Source: Salinisphaera hydrothermalis C41B8 (GTDB taxonomy: Bacteria > Pseudomonadota > Gammaproteobacteria > Nevskiales > Salinisphaeraceae). From it: a DNA stretch of 64,000 nt. Positions within the stretch are counted from its first letter, which is position 1. Every line of letters begins with the position of its first letter. The stretch covers positions 124,001-188,000 of the forward strand of contig NZ_APNK01000002.1 in NCBI RefSeq assembly GCF_000732535.1, read 5' to 3'. Position numbers and translations under genes: made by a program. The notes beneath the pieces were generated by a model. That model searched no databases. It saw nothing but the letters and a program-made list of their open reading frames with translations, and was not told where the DNA came from. Below, one piece after another: positions 34,744 to 43,622 of this stretch.

Positions 34744-36285
34744 TCAGCGCGAAGAATTTCGTTTGCCTTTTCTCCCTACCCCAACGAGCACGCTCAGCGC
34801 GATCCCAATGAAAGCCAGCACTGGCTTATCCCGCCAGCGGACATAGGGCGTGCTCCCCGTGCGCGGTGTGACCTCTGCCGGCAAAACAGTCGGCTCGAAT
34901 TGTGGCGCGCGCGCCAGCAGTTGACCGTTGTGATCGATTACCGCCGTGAGCCCGGTGTTGGTTGATCGTAAGAGCGGACGCCCAGTCTCAATGGCGCGCA
35001 TTTGCGCAATTTGCAGATGTTGATGCGGCCCGAGAGAATCCCCGAACCAGGCGTCGTTACTCAGGTTGACCAACAACTGCGCGGCCGGGAGCAGGTCGGC
35101 GACTTCAGCGCCGAACGCCACATCAAAGCAAATCAATGCACCGATGGGCACGCCGGAGGCATATAGCAGTCGCGGTTGCTGGCCTGCACTGAAGTCTTTT
35201 AGCGGTGCGCCCAGGATATTGAGCCATGGACCGACCAGTCCGCGCAGTGGGACGTATTCACCGAAGGGCACCAGATGGCGCTTGTAATAGAAGCGACGCG
35301 GACGAGCCAAACTGACGGCGGCATTGTATGCCTGGCCTTGGTCGGTGCGTACGGGAATCCCGAGTATCAGGGTCGATCCGCGTGCGCCAAGGCGTGTTTG
35401 GAGTCGGTCTAAATATTCAGAGGCTTGATCGAACCACGCCGGCACGGCGGTTTCCGGCCAGACGATAAGGTCGGTTCCCGCGTAGGGTTGGGTAAGCGCT
35501 CGATAGCGCCCCAAGGTGAACGCGAGCGCCTCCGGCTTCCACTTCCTGTCTTGTTCCACATTCCCCTGCACGAGTGCGATGGACAGTGGCTTGGCTACCG
35601 GCTCGGTCCATTCACGATCAAGCAGTGATGCGCCGAGCAATAGCGCCACCAGTGCGCCGCTGGCGATGGCCAGGCGCCGCAAACTGAAACGAAGCGCCGT
35701 CCACGCCAGAGCCCCTGCCATCACGGCCACCACAAAGCTCACGCCCAGCACGCCAAAAACCGGCGCGATTGCGGCAAACGGTGTGCCGATCTGGCTGTAA
35801 CCTAGAAAAAGCCAAGGAAAGCCGGTCAGGAACCAGAGCCGGGCCCATTCGCTCAATACCCATGCCGCCGGCAATCCAAGCCATAGTGCGAAACCACCCA
35901 TCCGCGGGCATAAGGTGCGCACGAGAAATATCGCTGACCACGGGAACAAGGCCAACAACGCCACAAAGCCCACAGTGACGAGCATGGCAATCACAGGCCC
36001 GCTGCCATAGCGACTTATGCTGATAAACACCCAGGACACGCCTACGCCGAAGTAACCCAGACCGAAGAAATAGCTCGCCCAGAGCGCCTGGCGTTTCGGT
36101 AGACGGGCGGCCAGTAGGAATAGAACAGCCGGCGACAGCACGGCGAGCCAATACCAACCCAACGGCGCGAAAGCCAGCGGCAGGACGGCGCCAGCAAGCA
36201 ACGCCAAGGCATACATCGCGCACATGCCCGAAAATACTGTCGCGTTGCGCGCCGACACATGGCTGATCGAGGCTTGCTTGTACAC
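34744..36285 (-). CDS. lnt: Apolipoprotein N-acyltransferase Lnt, transposon copy
   Basis: Integral membrane enzyme that N-acylates lipoproteins, 513 residues. Seven or so membrane helices (about 15-230) precede the nitrilase-like domain with catalytic Glu in VWPETAVP, Lys in YYKRHLVPFGEYVP, and Cys in ALICFDVAFG. All three are present, so it should be active. It has its own MerR-type promoter 45 bp upstream. The stop lies 5 bp from the next operator, so it is a one-gene unit. Lnt is unusual transposon cargo; see findings. Confidence 0.94.
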   Translation of the reverse strand: MYKQASISHVSARNATVFSGMCAMYALALLAGAVLPLAFAPLGWYWLAVLSPAVLFLLAARLPKRQALWASYFFGLGYFGVGVSWVFISISRYGSGPVIAMLVTVGFVALLALFPWSAIFLVRTLCPRMGGFALWLGLPAAWVLSEWARLWFLTGFPWLFLGYSQIGTPFAAIAPVFGVLGVSFVVAVMAGALAWTALRFSLRRLAIASGALVALLLGASLLDREWTEPVAKPLSIALVQGNVEQDRKWKPEALAFTLGRYRALTQPYAGTDLIVWPETAVPAWFDQASEYLDRLQTRLGARGSTLILGIPVRTDQGQAYNAAVSLARPRRFYYKRHLVPFGEYVPLRGLVGPWLNILGAPLKDFSAGQQPRLLYASGVPIGALICFDVAFGAEVADLLPAAQLLVNLSNDAWFGDSLGPHQHLQIAQMRAIETGRPLLRSTNTGLTAVIDHNGQLLARAPQFEPTVLPAEVTPRTGSTPYVRWRDKPVLAFIGIALSVLVGVGRKGKRNSSR

Positions 36286-36329
36286 GCGATCTCCCTACGC
36301 TTGATTTGCCAGCGGGCGACAGAAACCGC

Positions 36330-36360
36330 ACAGTAAATCCTCTAGTTGCTAGAGCTTCAA
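36330..36360 (-). promoter_or_regulatory. MerR-type promoter/operator of lnt
   Basis: On the - strand: -35 TTGAAG (36355-36360), a 19-bp spacer with dyad CTCTAG-CAA-CTAGAG, -10 TACTGT (36330-36335). The dyad differs from the CDF operon's only in its centre. It is also just upstream of the divergent merR gene, so it may control that gene too. Confidence 0.82.
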
Positions 36361-36373
36361 GCACGAGGTATTC

Positions 36374-36781
36374 ATGACGCAATCCGATCTGCGTATTGGC
36401 GATCTGGCTCGACGCACAGGCGTGGGGGCGGCCACGATCCGTTACTATGGCGATATAGGTTTGCTGCCGGAAGCGGGCCGCAGTGAGGGTGGCCAGCGCC
36501 ACTACGGCCCGCCACACGTCGAACGGCTTACGTTCATCAAGCGCTGCCGGGAAATGGGGTTCAGTCAAAACGATGTGCGCACGCTGCTGAAACAAGCGGA
36601 TCAACGCGATGCTTCCTGTGAAGACGTGGCGCGGCTGGCGGGAAAGCATCTTGAATCCGTGCGGGGCAAGCTTGCGGCCCTGCACGCGCTGGAAGAATCA
36701 CTGGAGGATATGCTCCATGCCTGCAACGGGGGTCGAATTGGGGATTGCCGCATTGTCGAGTGCTTGGCGAATCACGAGTAG
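36374..36781 (+). CDS. MerR-family metal-responsive regulator (CadR/PbrR/ZntR-like)
   Basis: A 135-residue activator. The MerR helix-turn-helix is IGDLARRTGVGAATIRYYGDIGLLP (about 8-32), followed by the dimerisation helix. Candidate metal ligands are Cys in DASCEDV (about 81), and three in HACNGGRIGDCRIVEC (about 116-129), matching the Cys79/Cys114/Cys124 pattern of ZntR, CadR and PbrR. Zn, Cd or Pb is therefore more likely than Cu. It is transcribed away from lnt and should act on both MerR-type promoters. An ACGAGG ribosome site precedes the ATG. Confidence 0.93.
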   Translation: MTQSDLRIGDLARRTGVGAATIRYYGDIGLLPEAGRSEGGQRHYGPPHVERLTFIKRCREMGFSQNDVRTLLKQADQRDASCEDVARLAGKHLESVRGKLAALHALEESLEDMLHACNGGRIGDCRIVECLANHE

Positions 36782-36808
36782 CTATTATGCGCCGCGTGCT
36801 AGCGGCGC

Positions 36809-36848
36809 GGCTTAGCGTACGATTTTTTCCGTTTCGTGAGTTGACCCC
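36809..36848 (-). repeat. Right 40-bp terminal inverted repeat
   Basis: Reverse complement identical to 26124-26163. It lies 27 bp after the merR stop. Confidence 0.95.
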
Positions 36849-37153
36849 TTCTGGGTCGCCACGAAGACGCGCCGGCGCCGGCCGAGCTCGGCGATTGCGC
36901 GATGCCCGGCATTCGGGCCGCCGCGTGCGATCAGGCGCCGCCGCCAGCTGTACCAGGCCCAGACGCGCGCCGGATGGCGGGCGAAGGCGTCCGGGGTGGC
37001 GAGATCTTCGGGCGAATACTGGGCCCAGAGCCCGGTCTGGGCTTCCCGGAAGGTGGGAATACCCGACTCGGCCGAAATGCCGGCGCCGGACAACACGAGG
37101 ATGTCCGGCGCCGAGGCCAGCGTTCGGGCGGCTTGCTCGATGGCGTCCTGCAT
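36849..37153 (-). pseudogene. Sirtuin, 5' part, split by transposon
   Basis: N-terminal about 101 residues of the Sir2/CobB-type deacylase whose rest is at 25668-26118. The NAD-binding signature GAGISAESGIPTFRE lies near residue 24-38, and the frame stays open to VATQ, the start of TQNVDGLH. It then reads 12 foreign residues into the transposon and stops at 36812. The first five bases (36849-36853, TTCTG) are the target duplication. Upstream on the same strand is the GNAT/nitrilase gene, 40 bp away, so the sirtuin was probably its operon partner. Confidence 0.93.
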
Positions 37154-37192
37154 GGCCGGATGGTAACGCGAGCCGGCCAGGCTGCGAGTCTG

Positions 37193-38815
37193 TCAGCTCT
37201 TGTCGGTCGAGCGTGCCTGGCCGGGCTTGGCGGCGGTGCGCCGCGGTTTGGCCGGCGCGCGCCGACGCGGCTTCCATTGCACGCGGTACAGGTCGTGACG
37301 ACGATCGAGCATGTTCTGCACCGAGCCCGAGGTCCGGGCTTCGTGCAGCGTATCGAGCCGTACGTCGGCGATCGCCACCTGCTCGGCGTTGGGCGTCGTG
37401 TCGGCCGCGATACCGTCGCGCGCGAAAGCGAAGTCGCAGGGCGTGACGATCGCCGACTGCGCATAGTGCATGTCCATGGCGTGGATACGCGGCAGATTGC
37501 CGGTATTGCCCGCGGTGGCCACGTAGATCTGGTTCTCGACCGCGCGCGCGTGCGCGGAATAACGCACGCGCAGATAGCCCGCCCGGTCTTCGGTCGAGAA
37601 GGGCACGAACAGGATATTGATGCCCTGATCGGCCAGATGACGCGACAGTTCCGGGAACTCGCTGTCGTAGCAGACGAGCACGCCGACCGGGCCGCAGTCG
37701 GTTTCGATCGCGTTCAGCGAATCGCCGCCCACGATGTTCCAGTCCTCGCGTTCGCCCGGGGTCGGGTGAATCTTGGGCTGGAGATGCTCGGAGCCGTCGC
37801 GTAGATAGATATAGGCGATGTTCTGCAGTTCGTCGTCGACCCAGCTCACGTGCGAGCCGGCGATGATGTTGATATTGAAGCGCACCGCCAGATCCGCCAT
37901 CAGCTTGCGGAAGTCATCGGTGAAGTCGGCCAGCTGCTGGATGGCGGCGCGTCGATGCAATTCCTCGTTCTTGATCGAGAGCAGCTGGACCGTGAACAGC
38001 TCGGGGAAAACCACGAAGTCGGCTTTGGCGTCCGAGGTTTCGCGCACGAAATACGTCACGATCTGGGCGAATTCGTCGAACGAATCGATCGCGCGCTGCA
38101 TGTACTGCACGGTCGCAATGCGCACGGTATTGCGCCGCTGCAGATGGACATGCGAATCGCCGGCGACGTCCTCCCGGTACTTGTATTCCGGATTGCGCCA
38201 GAGCAGATGTGCGCCGTAGCCCATCGAATCCGGATCGTCCGGCAGATAGTTCGGGATAACGCCGAGCAGCTCGTAGCCCTGGGCGAGCTGGAAGGACAAG
38301 ACACGGTCGCGCGTGGTCTTGTCGGCCACGGCCTCGACGTACGCCTCGGCGCTGCCGAACTGCTTGAAGCGCCGGCGCAGCCCGGGGATGCGGCCAACGA
38401 AGACGATGCCCTTCAGGCCGAGCTTGACCGCCAAGGCCTCGCGCTCGCGATATAGCCGCCGCCCGATACGCAACCCGCGGGCGTCCGGGTCCACGCAGAC
38501 TTCGTAGCCGTACAGATAGTCGCCGTCGATGTCGTGCGTCGAGCCGTAGCCGTTGCCGGTGATCTGCGCCCAGCTGTGGCGCCGCATGACCTGGGCTTCC
38601 GGCAGACAGATGGTGGCGCAATAGCCGACCACTTGGTCCTCGTAGACCGCGACCAGCTGGCCCTCGGGAAAGTTGTTGATCTGGCCGCGCAGCTCGTCGA
38701 AGGAGTAATCGTCCATCTTCGGATACGCGCGCTGCACGATCCGGTTGATGGTCGCAATATCGGCCAGGCGAGCCTTGCGGACGATCAGGCGGGAACGGCT
38801 GTTCTGGGGCGCCAT
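37193..38815 (-). CDS. GNAT acetyltransferase / carbon-nitrogen hydrolase fusion
   Basis: A 540-residue two-domain protein. Residues about 8-215 form a GNAT domain (VCVDPDARGLRIGRRLYRERE is the acetyl-CoA loop). About 228-510 is a nitrilase-superfamily domain with catalytic Glu in FPELF, a Lys in LQPKIHP, and Cys in VLVCYDSEFPEL. The C-terminal 30 residues are Arg/Lys/Pro/Ala-rich. This architecture is known across bacteria; substrates are undefined. It lies 40 bp upstream of the split sirtuin. Confidence 0.92.
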   Translation of the reverse strand: MAPQNSRSRLIVRKARLADIATINRIVQRAYPKMDDYSFDELRGQINNFPEGQLVAVYEDQVVGYCATICLPEAQVMRRHSWAQITGNGYGSTHDIDGDYLYGYEVCVDPDARGLRIGRRLYREREALAVKLGLKGIVFVGRIPGLRRRFKQFGSAEAYVEAVADKTTRDRVLSFQLAQGYELLGVIPNYLPDDPDSMGYGAHLLWRNPEYKYREDVAGDSHVHLQRRNTVRIATVQYMQRAIDSFDEFAQIVTYFVRETSDAKADFVVFPELFTVQLLSIKNEELHRRAAIQQLADFTDDFRKLMADLAVRFNINIIAGSHVSWVDDELQNIAYIYLRDGSEHLQPKIHPTPGEREDWNIVGGDSLNAIETDCGPVGVLVCYDSEFPELSRHLADQGINILFVPFSTEDRAGYLRVRYSAHARAVENQIYVATAGNTGNLPRIHAMDMHYAQSAIVTPCDFAFARDGIAADTTPNAEQVAIADVRLDTLHEARTSGSVQNMLDRRHDLYRVQWKPRRRAPAKPRRTAAKPGQARSTDKS

Positions 38816-38865
38816 GGCAGTTCCTTCAACAAAGTGAACGAATGGACGGGTTGTCGCACGGCGGT

Positions 38866-38896
38866 GCCGGCCGCGGCAAGGGTCGCCGCGGCCGGC
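38866..38896 (-). terminator. Strong hairpin after typA
   Basis: A perfect 12-bp inverted repeat, GCCGGCCGCGGC (38866-38877) and GCCGCGGCCGGC (38885-38896), with a 7-nt loop, 12 bp after the typA stop. No T-run follows, so it may be an RNA-stabilising hairpin rather than a true terminator. Confidence 0.55.
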
Positions 38897-38908
38897 GTTG
38901 ACCGCTGG

Positions 38909-40738
38909 TTAGCCGCGCGCGGCTTTCTTGCGCTCGTGCTCCTTGAGCCAGCGCTTGCGCACGCGAATCGAGCCCGGCGTGATCTCGACCAGCTCGTCGT
39001 CGTTGATGAACTCCAGCGCCTGTTCGAGCGTCATGCGCACCGGCGGGGTGAGCTGGATGTTCTCGTCCGAACCGGCGGCGCGCACGTTGGTGAGCTGCTT
39101 GGCCTTCTGGACGTTGACGGTCAGGTCGTTGTCGCGCGAATGGATGCCCACGACCATGCCTTCGTAGACCTCGTCGTTCGGCGACACCATCATCTTGCCG
39201 CGATCCTGCAGGTTGAAGATGGCGAAGCCCACGGCTTTGCCCGGTGCGTTGGCAATCAGCACGCCTTTCTGGCGCTGGCCGATCTCGGTGCCGCCAAGCG
39301 GGCCGTAGTGGTCGAACACATGGGTGACGATACCGGTGCCGGAGGTCAGGCTCATGAACTCGGTCTGGAAGCCGATCAGCCCGCGCGAGGGAATCATGAA
39401 TTCCAGGCGCGTGCGACCCTTGCCGTCCGGGACCATGTTCTGGAGCTGGCCGCGGCGATGGTTGAGGTTGTCGATCACCGCGCCCTGGTGCTCGTCCTCG
39501 ATATCGCACATCAACAGTTCGTAGGGCTCCTGGATCTCGCCGTCGACTTCGCGGGTGACGACTTCCGGACGCGAGACGGACAGTTCGTAGCCTTCGCGGC
39601 GCATGGTTTCGAGCAGCACCGACAGATGCAGCAAGCCACGCCCGGAAACCTTGAAGCGGTCGGCATCGCCGCCTTGCTCGACGCGCAGCGCCACGTTGGA
39701 TTTCAGCTCGCGCTCCAGCCGCTCGCGAATCTGGCGCGAGGTGAGGTAAGAGCCTTCCTTGCCGGCCAGCGGCGACTTGTTGACCTCGAAGGTCATGCTC
39801 ATGGTCGGTTCGTCGACCGTCAGGCGCGGCAGCGATTCCGGCTGGGCCGGGTCGCAGAGCGTGTCCGAGATGTCGAGGTCGTTCATGCCGGTTAGCGCCA
39901 CGATATCGCCGGCACGCGCTTCGTCCACTTCGACCCGGTTCAGGCCCAAAAAGCCGAACACGCCGGCAATCTTGGCGCTACGCTCGCCGCCGTCGCGGTC
40001 GACGATGGTGATGTTGGTGGCCGGCTTGACGGTGCCGCGCGCGATGCGGCCGATGCCGATCTGGCCCACAAAGCTGTTGTAGTCCAGCGTGGTGATCTGC
40101 ATCTGGAACTTGCCGTCCAGATTCACCGGCGGTGCCGGTACACGTTCGATGATGGTGCGGAACAACGGCAACATGTTGCCGTCGCGCACGCTCTCGTCCA
40201 TGCCGGCATAGCCGCCAAGCGCGGAGGTATACACGATCGGGAAGTCGAGCTGCTCCTCGGTCGCGCCGAGGCTGTCGAACAAGTCGAAGGTTTCGTTGAG
40301 CACCCAGTCCGGGCGGGCGCCGTCGCGGTCAATCTTGTTGATCACCACGATCGGCTTCAGGCCGAGCTGGAACGCTTTTTCGGTCACGAAGCGGGTTTGC
40401 GGCATCGGGCCGTCGACGGCGTCGACCAGAAGCAGTACGGAGTCCACCATCGACAGCACGCGCTCGACTTCGCCGCCGAAGTCGGCGTGGCCGGGGGTGT
40501 CGACGATATTGATGTGGTAGACCTCGTTCGAGTCCGGGTCGCGCCACTCGATTGCGGTGTTCTTGGACGTGATCGTGATGCCGCGCTCTTTTTCCAGATC
40601 GTTGGAATCCATGATCCGGTCGGCGACGTCCTCTCGGGCGTCGAAGGTGCCCGACTGGCGAAGCAGGCAGTCGACGAGCGTCGTCTTGCCGTGGTCGACG
40701 TGGGCGATGATCGCGATGTTGCGAAGGTTATCGATCAT
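38909..40738 (-). CDS. typA: Ribosome-associated GTPase TypA/BipA
   Basis: Translational GTPase needed under stress and cold for 50S assembly. The 609-residue protein has G1 AHVDHGKTT near 14-22, switch [13 protein letters not shown]4 NKIDR and the BipA-specific C-terminal domain ([27 protein letters not shown]). Length matches the family (about 605). It stands alone, with the MFS gene divergent. Confidence 0.97.
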   Translation of the reverse strand: MIDNLRNIAIIAHVDHGKTTLVDCLLRQSGTFDAREDVADRIMDSNDLEKERGITITSKNTAIEWRDPDSNEVYHINIVDTPGHADFGGEVERVLSMVDSVLLLVDAVDGPMPQTRFVTEKAFQLGLKPIVVINKIDRDGARPDWVLNETFDLFDSLGATEEQLDFPIVYTSALGGYAGMDESVRDGNMLPLFRTIIERVPAPPVNLDGKFQMQITTLDYNSFVGQIGIGRIARGTVKPATNITIVDRDGGERSAKIAGVFGFLGLNRVEVDEARAGDIVALTGMNDLDISDTLCDPAQPESLPRLTVDEPTMSMTFEVNKSPLAGKEGSYLTSRQIRERLERELKSNVALRVEQGGDADRFKVSGRGLLHLSVLLETMRREGYELSVSRPEVVTREVDGEIQEPYELLMCDIEDEHQGAVIDNLNHRRGQLQNMVPDGKGRTRLEFMIPSRGLIGFQTEFMSLTSGTGIVTHVFDHYGPLGGTEIGQRQKGVLIANAPGKAVGFAIFNLQDRGKMMVSPNDEVYEGMVVGIHSRDNDLTVNVQKAKQLTNVRAAGSDENIQLTPPVRMTLEQALEFINDDELVEITPGSIRVRKRWLKEHERKKAARG

Positions 40739-40875
40739 GAATAAAGAGCCGGCCTGTGCGAAAACGCGCCATTATCAGGTAATGAGCGCGCTACGGCTAG
40801 CCGAAAGTCGTAATTGATGCAATAAATCGTTAAGCTCGCGATCGTTTCATGATGCAGTTATGCGGCGATGGGCGT

Positions 40876-42105
40876 ATGAGCCAACCGAAAAATACCGCCG
40901 GCACGCGCTATCTCGAACACGGCACAAGCGAGTATTTACGCGCCAATCTCGCCTTGTTCGCTGCCGGTTTCGCGACGTTCTCGTCGATGTATTCGGTACA
41001 GCCGTTGATGCCGGAGTTCTCGCGCGAGTTCGGCGTCTCCGCTGCCGTGAGCAGCCTGTCGCTCTCGGTGACCACCGGCGTACTGGCCTTCACGCTGTTT
41101 CTGGCCGGGCTCATGTCGGGGGCGATCGAGCGCAAGACGGTGATGACCGCGTCGCTGCTGGGCTCGGCGACGCTATCGCTGGTCGCGGCGATCGCGCCCG
41201 GCTGGAGCACGCTGTTGGTTGCCCGGGCCTTCGAGGGTATCGCGCTCGGCGGCGTGCCCGCGCTGGCGATCGCTTATTTATCCGAGGAGATCAAGCCGGC
41301 GGATCTGGGCACTGCCACCGGTCTGTATATCGGCGGCACGGCCTGTGGCGGCATGGGCGGGCGCGTGATCGCCGGTCTGTTGGCCGAAGCCTTCGGCTGG
41401 CGCGTGGCGATTGCCGTGCTCGGCGTGATCGGTTTCGTGGCGGCGGCGGTGTTCGTGTGGTTGCTGCCATGCTCGCGCAATTTCATCGCCCAGCGCGGAC
41501 TGACGATTCGCCAGCACGCGGGGCCGGTGGTGTCGCACATGCGCCACAGGGCGCTGCCGTGGGTGTTCTTCTGCGGCTTTCTGTTCATGGGCGCCTTCGT
41601 TTCAGTCTACAACTACGTCGGCTACCGGCTGTCTGCACCGCCGTTCTCACTGGGCCAGGGCGCGATCGGCGCGGTGTTCGTGGTCTATATGTTCGGCATC
41701 GTGACCTCGGCGATCGCCGGCCGGATTGCCGATCGACACGGGCGCCCGCCGGTGCTCATCTTCGCGATTGTGCTGATGACGCTGGGGCTGGCGTTGATGT
41801 GGCCGGATTCGCTGATCGCCATCATCGCCGGCATCGCCCTCGTGACGATCGGCTTCTTCGCCGGCCATTCGACCGCGAGCGGCTGGGTCGGGCTACTGGC
41901 CGAACACGGCAAGGGGCATGCCGCGGGGCTGTATCTGCTGGGCTACTATCTCGGCTCGAGCGTGATCGGATCGCTGGGCGGTCTGTTCTGGAGCGGTTAT
42001 GGCTGGGCCGGCGTCGCAGGCATGGTCGCGGCCATTCTGCTGATTGGGCTGGTCGCAACGATTCGTCTGACCGTCTGGCATCGTCAGCCCGCACCCGCCG
42101 CATGA
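40876..42105 (+). CDS. Major facilitator superfamily transporter
   Basis: A 409-residue exporter-like permease with 12 membrane helices. An N-terminal hydrophilic stretch of about 20 residues precedes the first helix (LFAAGFATFSSMYSVQPLMPEFSREFGVS). This YSVQPLMP segment is typical of the YnfM/arabinose-efflux-like group. The A-like motif GRIADRHGRPPVL lies between helices 8 and 9. Substrate unknown. I use the ATG at 40876; one at 40849 is possible but neither has a strong ribosome site. Converges on mntH. Confidence 0.9.
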   Translation: MSQPKNTAGTRYLEHGTSEYLRANLALFAAGFATFSSMYSVQPLMPEFSREFGVSAAVSSLSLSVTTGVLAFTLFLAGLMSGAIERKTVMTASLLGSATLSLVAAIAPGWSTLLVARAFEGIALGGVPALAIAYLSEEIKPADLGTATGLYIGGTACGGMGGRVIAGLLAEAFGWRVAIAVLGVIGFVAAAVFVWLLPCSRNFIAQRGLTIRQHAGPVVSHMRHRALPWVFFCGFLFMGAFVSVYNYVGYRLSAPPFSLGQGAIGAVFVVYMFGIVTSAIAGRIADRHGRPPVLIFAIVLMTLGLALMWPDSLIAIIAGIALVTIGFFAGHSTASGWVGLLAEHGKGHAAGLYLLGYYLGSSVIGSLGGLFWSGYGWAGVAGMVAAILLIGLVATIRLTVWHRQPAPAA

Positions 42106-42136
42106 CCCGATCCGGTTGCGCTTTGAAAGCGTTGTC

Positions 42137-43435
42137 TCAAAGCCCGAACAGCGTTCGATACAACAGGAAGATATTGAGGCCGATGATGGCAGCGGTCACC
42201 GCCCAGGCCACAATCGAGGTCAGGCGGCGATTGACCAGACTGCCCATCAGTTCGCGATTCGAGCAGAACATCAGCAGCGGGATCAGCGCGAACGGAATAC
42301 CGAACGACAGCACGACTTGGCTCATCACCAGGGCGGTGGTCGGGTCGACCCCCATTGCAAGGACCGCCAGCGCTGGCGCCATCGTGATCAGCCGGCGTAG
42401 ATACAACGGAATCTGGCGGTCGAGATAACCCTGCATCACGATCTGGCCGCTCATCGTGCCGACCGACGAACTCGAAAATCCGCTGGCCATGAGGCCGATG
42501 CCGAACAGCACGGCAGCGATCGTGCCGGCGTGATGATCCAACCGGGCATACGCGCCCTCGATCGTGGTCACCGGATCGCCGCTGCCATGAAACAGGCCGG
42601 CGGCCATGACCAGCATCGCGCCGTTGATCAACCCGGCCACGCCCATGGCGATCAGAATGTCGATGAATTCGAAACGAAAGATCCGCTGGCGTTCGTCTTC
42701 GTTGCGGCCGACCACGCGACGCTGCATCAGCGCGGAATGCAGATAGATCACGTGCGGCATAACCGTGGCCCCCAGAATCCCGGTGGCCAGCAGTACGCTG
42801 CCCGTGCCGTCGAGCGTCGGCACGAACAAGCCGGTCAGCAGCTCGCTCCCGTCCGGCTTGGCGATCCAGACTTCGTACGCAAACGACACCACGACCACGC
42901 CCACCAGCGCGGTGATCCCGGCTTCGAGTGGGCGAAAACCGCGCCGTTGCAGCTCGAGCAGGGCAAACGAAAACACCCCGGTGATCAGCGCGGCCGGGAA
43001 CAGGGCGATACCGAACAACAGGTGAAGACCGAGCGCGCCGCCGATGAATTCGGCGAGATCGGTGGCGATGGCGATGAACTCGGCCTGCAGCCAGAGCCCG
43101 ATCGTGACCGGCCGGGCAAAACGCTCGCGTGAAATCTCGGGCAGGTTCTTGCCGGTGGCAATGCCGAGCTTGGCTGATAGGGTCTGGATAAGCACGGCCA
43201 TCAGATTGGAGGCCAGCACAACCCAAAGCAGCATGTAACCGTACGTGGAACCGGCCTGGATATTGGTCGCGAAGTTACCGGGATCGATATAGGCCACGGC
43301 GGCGATGAACGCCGGGCCGATGAAGGGCAGAAAACGCTTGAGCCCGCGCTTGCGGCCTTCGAGTGCAGCCTGGGCGGCGCTGAGTGTCGCGCCTTCGCCC
43401 GGCAGATAGTCGTGGTTGATATGGGTTGCGCTCAT
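42137..43435 (-). CDS. mntH: Nramp-family manganese/divalent metal transporter
   Basis: Proton-coupled Mn(II)/Fe(II) importer, 432 residues, 11 membrane helices. Metal-binding motifs are AYIDPGNFATNIQAGS in helix 1 and MPHVIYLHSALMQRR in helix 6, the latter with the Met/His pair usual for this family. An N-terminal extension of about 35 residues precedes helix 1. No MntR or Fur box was recognised in the 187-bp upstream gap. It converges with the MFS gene. Confidence 0.94.
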   Translation of the reverse strand: MSATHINHDYLPGEGATLSAAQAALEGRKRGLKRFLPFIGPAFIAAVAYIDPGNFATNIQAGSTYGYMLLWVVLASNLMAVLIQTLSAKLGIATGKNLPEISRERFARPVTIGLWLQAEFIAIATDLAEFIGGALGLHLLFGIALFPAALITGVFSFALLELQRRGFRPLEAGITALVGVVVVSFAYEVWIAKPDGSELLTGLFVPTLDGTGSVLLATGILGATVMPHVIYLHSALMQRRVVGRNEDERQRIFRFEFIDILIAMGVAGLINGAMLVMAAGLFHGSGDPVTTIEGAYARLDHHAGTIAAVLFGIGLMASGFSSSSVGTMSGQIVMQGYLDRQIPLYLRRLITMAPALAVLAMGVDPTTALVMSQVVLSFGIPFALIPLLMFCSNRELMGSLVNRRLTSIVAWAVTAAIIGLNIFLLYRTLFGL

Positions 43436-43622
43436 GCCAGCCCCGGCGAACCGGTACGCCAGATCGACTACCCGAAACGGGATCGATCCGCGCTCAATTC
43501 GGACCCGGGCCTTACAAAGTTAGCCATAGCTGAAATCTACTGCCTGGGGCAATAACTCGCAAGCCCTTCGATATCGCGCGCGTGCTCGGTATGGCCGGAC
43601 GCGTACTCGTTATACTCCGGTG

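Larger units (their letters stand above)
26124..36848. mobile_element. Tn3-family (Tn21 subgroup) metal-resistance transposon
   Basis: A complete 10,725-bp unit transposon. Both ends carry the same 40-bp inverted repeat (starts GGGGTCAACTCACG, ends GTACGCTAAGCC), whose inner part matches the Tn21/Tn501 type. Target duplication TTCTG. The left part holds tnpA and tnpR with a res-like region; the right part holds cargo: peroxiredoxin, multicopper oxidase, Met-rich membrane peptide, lspA, two CDF transporters, lnt and a MerR regulator. Intact ends, transposase and duplication suggest a recent and possibly still active insertion. It disrupts a sirtuin gene. Confidence 0.95.

Noticed and set aside
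36812-36848. Natural C-terminus of a short sirtuin-like protein
   Set aside because: The last 12 residues come from the transposon end; the partner half and target duplication show it is a split gene.
40860-42428. 522-codon frame overlapping the MFS gene in another phase
   Set aside because: Arg-rich shadow; the overlapping frame has 12 membrane helices and MFS motifs, and the shadow also runs over the end of mntH.
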